Shown in pieces: positions 61,590-64,000 of a stretch of 64,000 nucleotides of DNA (positions within the stretch are counted from its first letter, which is position 1; every line of letters starts with the position of its first letter). The position numbers were made by a program, and so were the translations under genes. This stretch comes from Cohnella sp. AR92 (GTDB lineage Bacteria > Bacillota > Bacilli > Paenibacillales > Paenibacillaceae): positions 248,001-312,000 of the forward strand of contig NZ_RZJR01000001.1 in assembly GCF_003990975.1 (NCBI RefSeq), given 5' to 3'. The notes under the pieces were generated by a model, which was not told where the DNA came from, ran no database searches, and saw only the letters and a program-made list of their open reading frames with translations.

Positions 61590-61788
61590 TTGGCCCTCCT
61601 CCTTCTTGCCTTATCGTAGCATCGTTCTTCTTCGTCTTCCTGATCTTTTGTGCGTTCTTCGAACCGATCGAATCGAGAGCTTCTCATCGGCTTGTCTATT
61701 CTTCGATCATAACGGATTTGCCGCTTGCTTGACAGAAGGAATCCCCATTCGGGACAATCGTGTAAAAAGCTTATTGAGGAGGAGCGGC

Positions 61789-62118
61789 ATGCAGCCATTC
61801 ACGGAACGAGTCATCGGAGTCATTCGCGGCATTCCCGCAGGCTGCGTCATGACCTATGGACAGGTCGCGGCGGCGGCGGGAAGCCCTAGAGCCGCCCGGC
61901 AAGTCGTGCGAATCCTCCATTCGTCGAGCGCCAAGCACGACCTTCCCTGGCACCGGGTCGTCAACAAGAACGGAGAGATTGCGATCCGGGAAGAGGAGGG
62001 AAACTACACGCAGCGCCTTCTGCTGGAGGAAGAGGGAGTGACGTTCGATCCGGCGGGCCGAATCGATCTGAGCGAGCACGCGCATACTCCGGAGGAGGAT
62101 ATGGGGTTCGAGCGTTGA
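61789..62118 (+). CDS. Alkyltransferase-like (ATL) protein
   Basis: A 109-residue protein with the O6-alkylguanine-DNA alkyltransferase C-terminal fold: PAGCVMTYGQVAAAAGSPRA (winged-helix with Arg finger region) and PWHRVVNKNGEI. The methyl-acceptor Cys of PCHRV is replaced by Trp54, so it cannot accept alkyl groups itself. ATL proteins bind alkylated guanine and bring in nucleotide-excision repair. ATG 61789 has GAGGAGGAG upstream; the long open frame before it is not coding. Confidence 0.9.
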   Translation: MQPFTERVIGVIRGIPAGCVMTYGQVAAAAGSPRAARQVVRILHSSSAKHDLPWHRVVNKNGEIAIREEEGNYTQRLLLEEEGVTFDPAGRIDLSEHAHTPEEDMGFER

Positions 62119-62144
62119 CATGAAACCAATTGGTATCCTATAAT
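62115..62144 (+). promoter_or_regulatory. Sigma-A promoter of the SRPBCC-ArsR operon
   Basis: TTGACA (62115-62120), 18-bp spacer, TATAAT (62139-62144); it overlaps the stop of the ATL gene. The spacer contains the perfect palindrome ACCAATTGGT (62125-62134). Confidence 0.82.
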
Positions 62145-62158
62145 GAGATCGTTAAAAA

Positions 62159-62176
62159 CGAAACCAAAAGGTTTCG
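62159..62176. promoter_or_regulatory. ArsR operator candidate
   Basis: CGAAACC-AAAA-GGTTTCG, perfect 7-bp arms, just downstream of the start site; it shares AAACCAA with the palindrome in the promoter spacer. Probable autoregulation by the ArsR protein encoded at 62622. Confidence 0.7.
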
Positions 62177-62199
62177 CATTTCGACTGGAGGTTATCTTA

Positions 62200-62622
62200 G
62201 TGAGCGAATCGACGAACGTTCTTCCCGATATCCGCAAGACCCAATTGCTGAAAGCGCCGATCGAGAAAGTATGGAAGGCGGTCTCCACGGCGGAAGGAAT
62301 GTCCGCATGGTTCATGCCCAACGACATGCAGCCTATCGTCGGCCATGAGTTTCATCTGAATGCGGGCCCGTACGGGCAATCGCCCTGCAAGGTCACCGAG
62401 GTCGATCCGCCGCACCGGTTGTCGTTCAACTGGGGCAAGGACTGGACCTTGACCATCGAATTGAAGGAACTGGACGGGCAGACCGAATTCACGCTGATCC
62501 ACGGCGGCTGGGATCCGGAGAAGGTCACGGAATTCGGCGAGACCCACCGCGTGGTCCGCGAGCGGATGGCCGGCGGCTGGGAAGGCATCGGAGAGAAAGT
62601 GCGCCGCTATATCGAGGGCTGA
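62200..62622 (+). CDS. SRPBCC (AHSA1-type) domain protein
   Basis: A 140-residue START-like/AHSA1 protein: TQLLKAPIEKVWKAVSTAEG at the start, MSAWFMPNDMQPIVGHEF, and the C-terminal helix MAGGWEGIGEKVRRYIEG. Such proteins bind small hydrophobic ligands and very often sit with an ArsR regulator, as here (1-base overlap). GTG 62200 follows GGAGG at 9 bases; the frame upstream to 62143 runs through the operator and is not used. Confidence 0.9.
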   Translation: MSESTNVLPDIRKTQLLKAPIEKVWKAVSTAEGMSAWFMPNDMQPIVGHEFHLNAGPYGQSPCKVTEVDPPHRLSFNWGKDWTLTIELKELDGQTEFTLIHGGWDPEKVTEFGETHRVVRERMAGGWEGIGEKVRRYIEG

Positions 62623-63005
62623 TGGCAGGCTCCGCCGCTCCGAAGCACGACGTATTCCAGGCGATCGCCGATCCGACCCGCCGCAGCCTGCTGCGGCTGC
62701 TGGGAGACGAGGAGCTTCCGGTGACCGTCATCAGCAGCCATTACCCGATGACCCGCACGGCCGTCTCCAAGCATCTGCGCATCCTGGCGAATGCGGGATT
62801 GGTAAAGGAGAGGAAGGTCGGACGGGAGACCCGCTACCGGCTGGAAGCGAACCCTCTCCAAGAGTTGCAGCGCTGGCTCTCCTATTACGAACGCTTCTGG
62901 GACAACAAGCTGGAGGCGCTCCGGCGGCTTGTCGAGAACGAGGAGCCGGAAGACCGGGCGCCTCTTGCCGTTGTCGATCCGCTTGAGCCCGAGAGGAAGC
63001 CGTAA
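62622..63005 (+). CDS. ArsR-family winged-helix regulator
   Basis: A 127-residue regulator: FQAIADPTRRSLLRLLGDEE at the start and recognition helix in YPMTRTAVSKHLRILANAGL, wing VGRETRYRLEANPLQE. No metal-binding Cys cluster (ELCVCDL-type) is present, so it is probably a non-metal ArsR that works with the SRPBCC partner. Its ATG overlaps the TGA of the partner gene. Confidence 0.92.
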   Translation: MAGSAAPKHDVFQAIADPTRRSLLRLLGDEELPVTVISSHYPMTRTAVSKHLRILANAGLVKERKVGRETRYRLEANPLQELQRWLSYYERFWDNKLEALRRLVENEEPEDRAPLAVVDPLEPERKP

Positions 63006-63018
63006 CATGACCTTCATC

Positions 63019-63056
63019 GACACCCTGGACCTTCATCCGGTCTTAGGGTGTCTTTG
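63019..63056 (+). terminator. Terminator of the SRPBCC-ArsR operon
   Basis: GACACCCT paired with AGGGTGTC and an inner GAC/GTC stem, followed by TTTGCATTTCTC. Confidence 0.75.
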
Positions 63057-63146
63057 CATTTCTCGTTTTCGCGTATGCTAACTTTCCCCCATGGGCAGTT
63101 TAAGACGGTATTTTCTCCATTTCTGAAGCTCTCGAGGTTCCTGCTT

Positions 63147-64000
63147 ATGAATCCGCAACATCCATCCTCTCCATCGCGAGGGCGCTTCGATGGGCAGACA
63201 TGGCTGCTGCTCGTCGTCAACGGCTTGTTCGTCACGGCTCACGCCCTATCGGGTACTTTCCTGGGCGTCTATCTATGGAAGGCAAGCCAGAACTTCGCTC
63301 TGCTCGGCTGGTTCACCCTGCTGAACTTTGTCTGCATGGCGCTGACCTTCTGGCTTGCCGGTTACGAGGTAAAGCAGGGGCGCAAGATGACGGTACTGCG
63401 GCTGGGGATCGCCTCCGCTGCGGTGTTCTATACCCTCGTGCTGCTGCTGGGCAACGGAGCCGTCCATTACATATGGCTTCTAGGCATCGTTCAAGGGCTG
63501 GCGTCCGGCCAGTTCTGGCTCGCGTTCAATACCTTGTACTTCGAAGTGACCGACGCGGATAACCGGGACCGGTTCAACGGCTTGGCCGGAGTGACCGGAT
63601 CGCTCGCCGGGATGGTCGCGCCGTGGTGCTCCGGCTTCGTGATCTCGAGGATGACGGCCGAGAGCGGCTACCGGTTGATCTTCATGATCTCGCTCGGCAT
63701 CTTTATCGGCGGTGTCGTCATCAGCTTCTTATTGCGGAACAGGAAGACGGAAGGGAGCTACGAATGGCTTCTGCCGGTTCGCATTCTAAGCCAGTCCGGC
63801 ACCCCTTGGAGACGGGTCGTCTTGGCGCTGGCGTCCCAAGGCCTGAGGGAGAGCGTCTTCGGGCTCATGATCGGCCTGCTCGTCTACCTCCAGTCCAAAA
63901 GCGAGATGCAGCTGGGCAACTTTACGCTGCTGACTTCCGGGATCAGCTTCTTCAGCTACTTCATCGTAGGCAAGTGGCTGAGGCGGGATTGGCGGGAAAA
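63147..64000 (+). CDS. MFS transporter (3' end outside the window)
   Basis: The frame from ATG 63147 stays open for 284 codons to the window edge. The translation has hydrophobic helices starting WLLLVVNGLFVTAHALSGTF, then WFTLLNFVCMALTFWLAGYE, LGIASAAVFYTLVLLLGNGA, FWLAFNTLYFEVTDADNRDR and GLAGVTGSLAGMVAPWCSGF, typical of an MFS permease (the FNTLYFEVTD segment and the following NRDRFNG resemble motif regions of YxaM/YcxA-like members). GAGG lies upstream of the start. Substrate unknown. Confidence 0.82.
   Translation, partial: MNPQHPSSPSRGRFDGQTWLLLVVNGLFVTAHALSGTFLGVYLWKASQNFALLGWFTLLNFVCMALTFWLAGYEVKQGRKMTVLRLGIASAAVFYTLVLLLGNGAVHYIWLLGIVQGLASGQFWLAFNTLYFEVTDADNRDRFNGLAGVTGSLAGMVAPWCSGFVISRMTAESGYRLIFMISLGIFIGGVVISFLLRNRKTEGSYEWLLPVRILSQSGTPWRRVVLALASQGLRESVFGLMIGLLVYLQSKSEMQLGNFTLLTSGISFFSYFIVGKWLRRDWRE

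Noticed and set aside
62622-63005. Metal-sensing ArsR that could control the CDF exporter
   Set aside because: No Cys or His metal-site cluster, and it is paired with an SRPBCC gene that has its own operators.

Overview
The window is GC-rich DNA from a Gram-positive, low-copy-mobile-element chromosome that most resembles the Paenibacillaceae (Cohnella/Paenibacillus type). The grounds are strong GGAGG ribosome-binding sites with ATG/GTG/TTG starts, sigma-A promoters in AT-rich gaps, many LacI/AraC-regulated glycoside hydrolase genes with ATPase-less sugar ABC importers, a YdjI-like SPFH protein, a CgeB-like protein and paired YdcZ transporters. The genus is an inference. I see no rRNA, tRNA, transposase, phage gene or CRISPR array. 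Sixty protein genes are supported, two of them cut by the window ends.

Layout. 1-6.2 kb: the end of an Old Yellow Enzyme gene; an SPFH protein with five zinc ribbons and two membrane-protein partners; a Crp/Fnr regulator between two YdcZ-type transporters; an EEP-family hydrolase. 6.3-21.9 kb: the centrepiece, a sugar locus with a solute-binding protein, two permeases, two LacI regulators, a ~1130-residue GH94 phosphorylase, two GH3 beta-glucosidases (one with its domains in permuted order) and a CE2-like SGNH esterase. Length, motifs and neighbours match the 1,2-beta-oligoglucan phosphorylase cluster known from Listeria innocua, so I read it as a sophoro-oligosaccharide (beta-1,2-glucan) utilisation locus. 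Four copies of the core palindrome GAAACGTTTC lie at its promoters, two of them just downstream of near-consensus sigma-A -10 boxes. 21.9-22.4 kb: an array of 51-bp tandem repeats, open in one frame on each strand.

22.5-36.2 kb: a CHASE-GGDEF-EAL protein, a GNAT, an aldo/keto reductase, glpK with an attenuator-like leader, a luciferase-like oxidoreductase, a YhhN-family lysoplasmalogenase, a YjdI/YjdJ pair, an orphan class I isoprenoid enzyme behind an AraC regulator that diverges from a GH42 beta-galactosidase, and a Bax-inhibitor-1-like protein. 36.4-39.4 kb: a beta-solenoid repeat protein facing a CgeB-like and a WbsX-like gene, perhaps spore or cell surface functions. 39.4-47 kb: MarR/flavodoxin-fold reductase pair, an HNH nuclease whose 3' end overlaps a His-rich CDF metal exporter, a PadR regulator with two SNG1-like permeases, and a CBS protein.

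47-64 kb: rlmN, AbrB-like transporter, metallo-beta-lactamase-fold protein, a second minisatellite (52-bp period), LysR/MmcQ divergent from ilvE, an MFS pump, a Trm11-like methyltransferase, an HD-GYP protein followed by GTP cyclohydrolase II, a nitroreductase, a DUF523 (TudS-like) protein, an AraC/GyrI-type regulator, an alkyltransferase-like protein lacking the acceptor cysteine, an SRPBCC-ArsR pair, and the start of an MFS transporter. Most of this second half is ordinary accessory chromosome; the sugar locus and the repeat arrays deserve the closest look.
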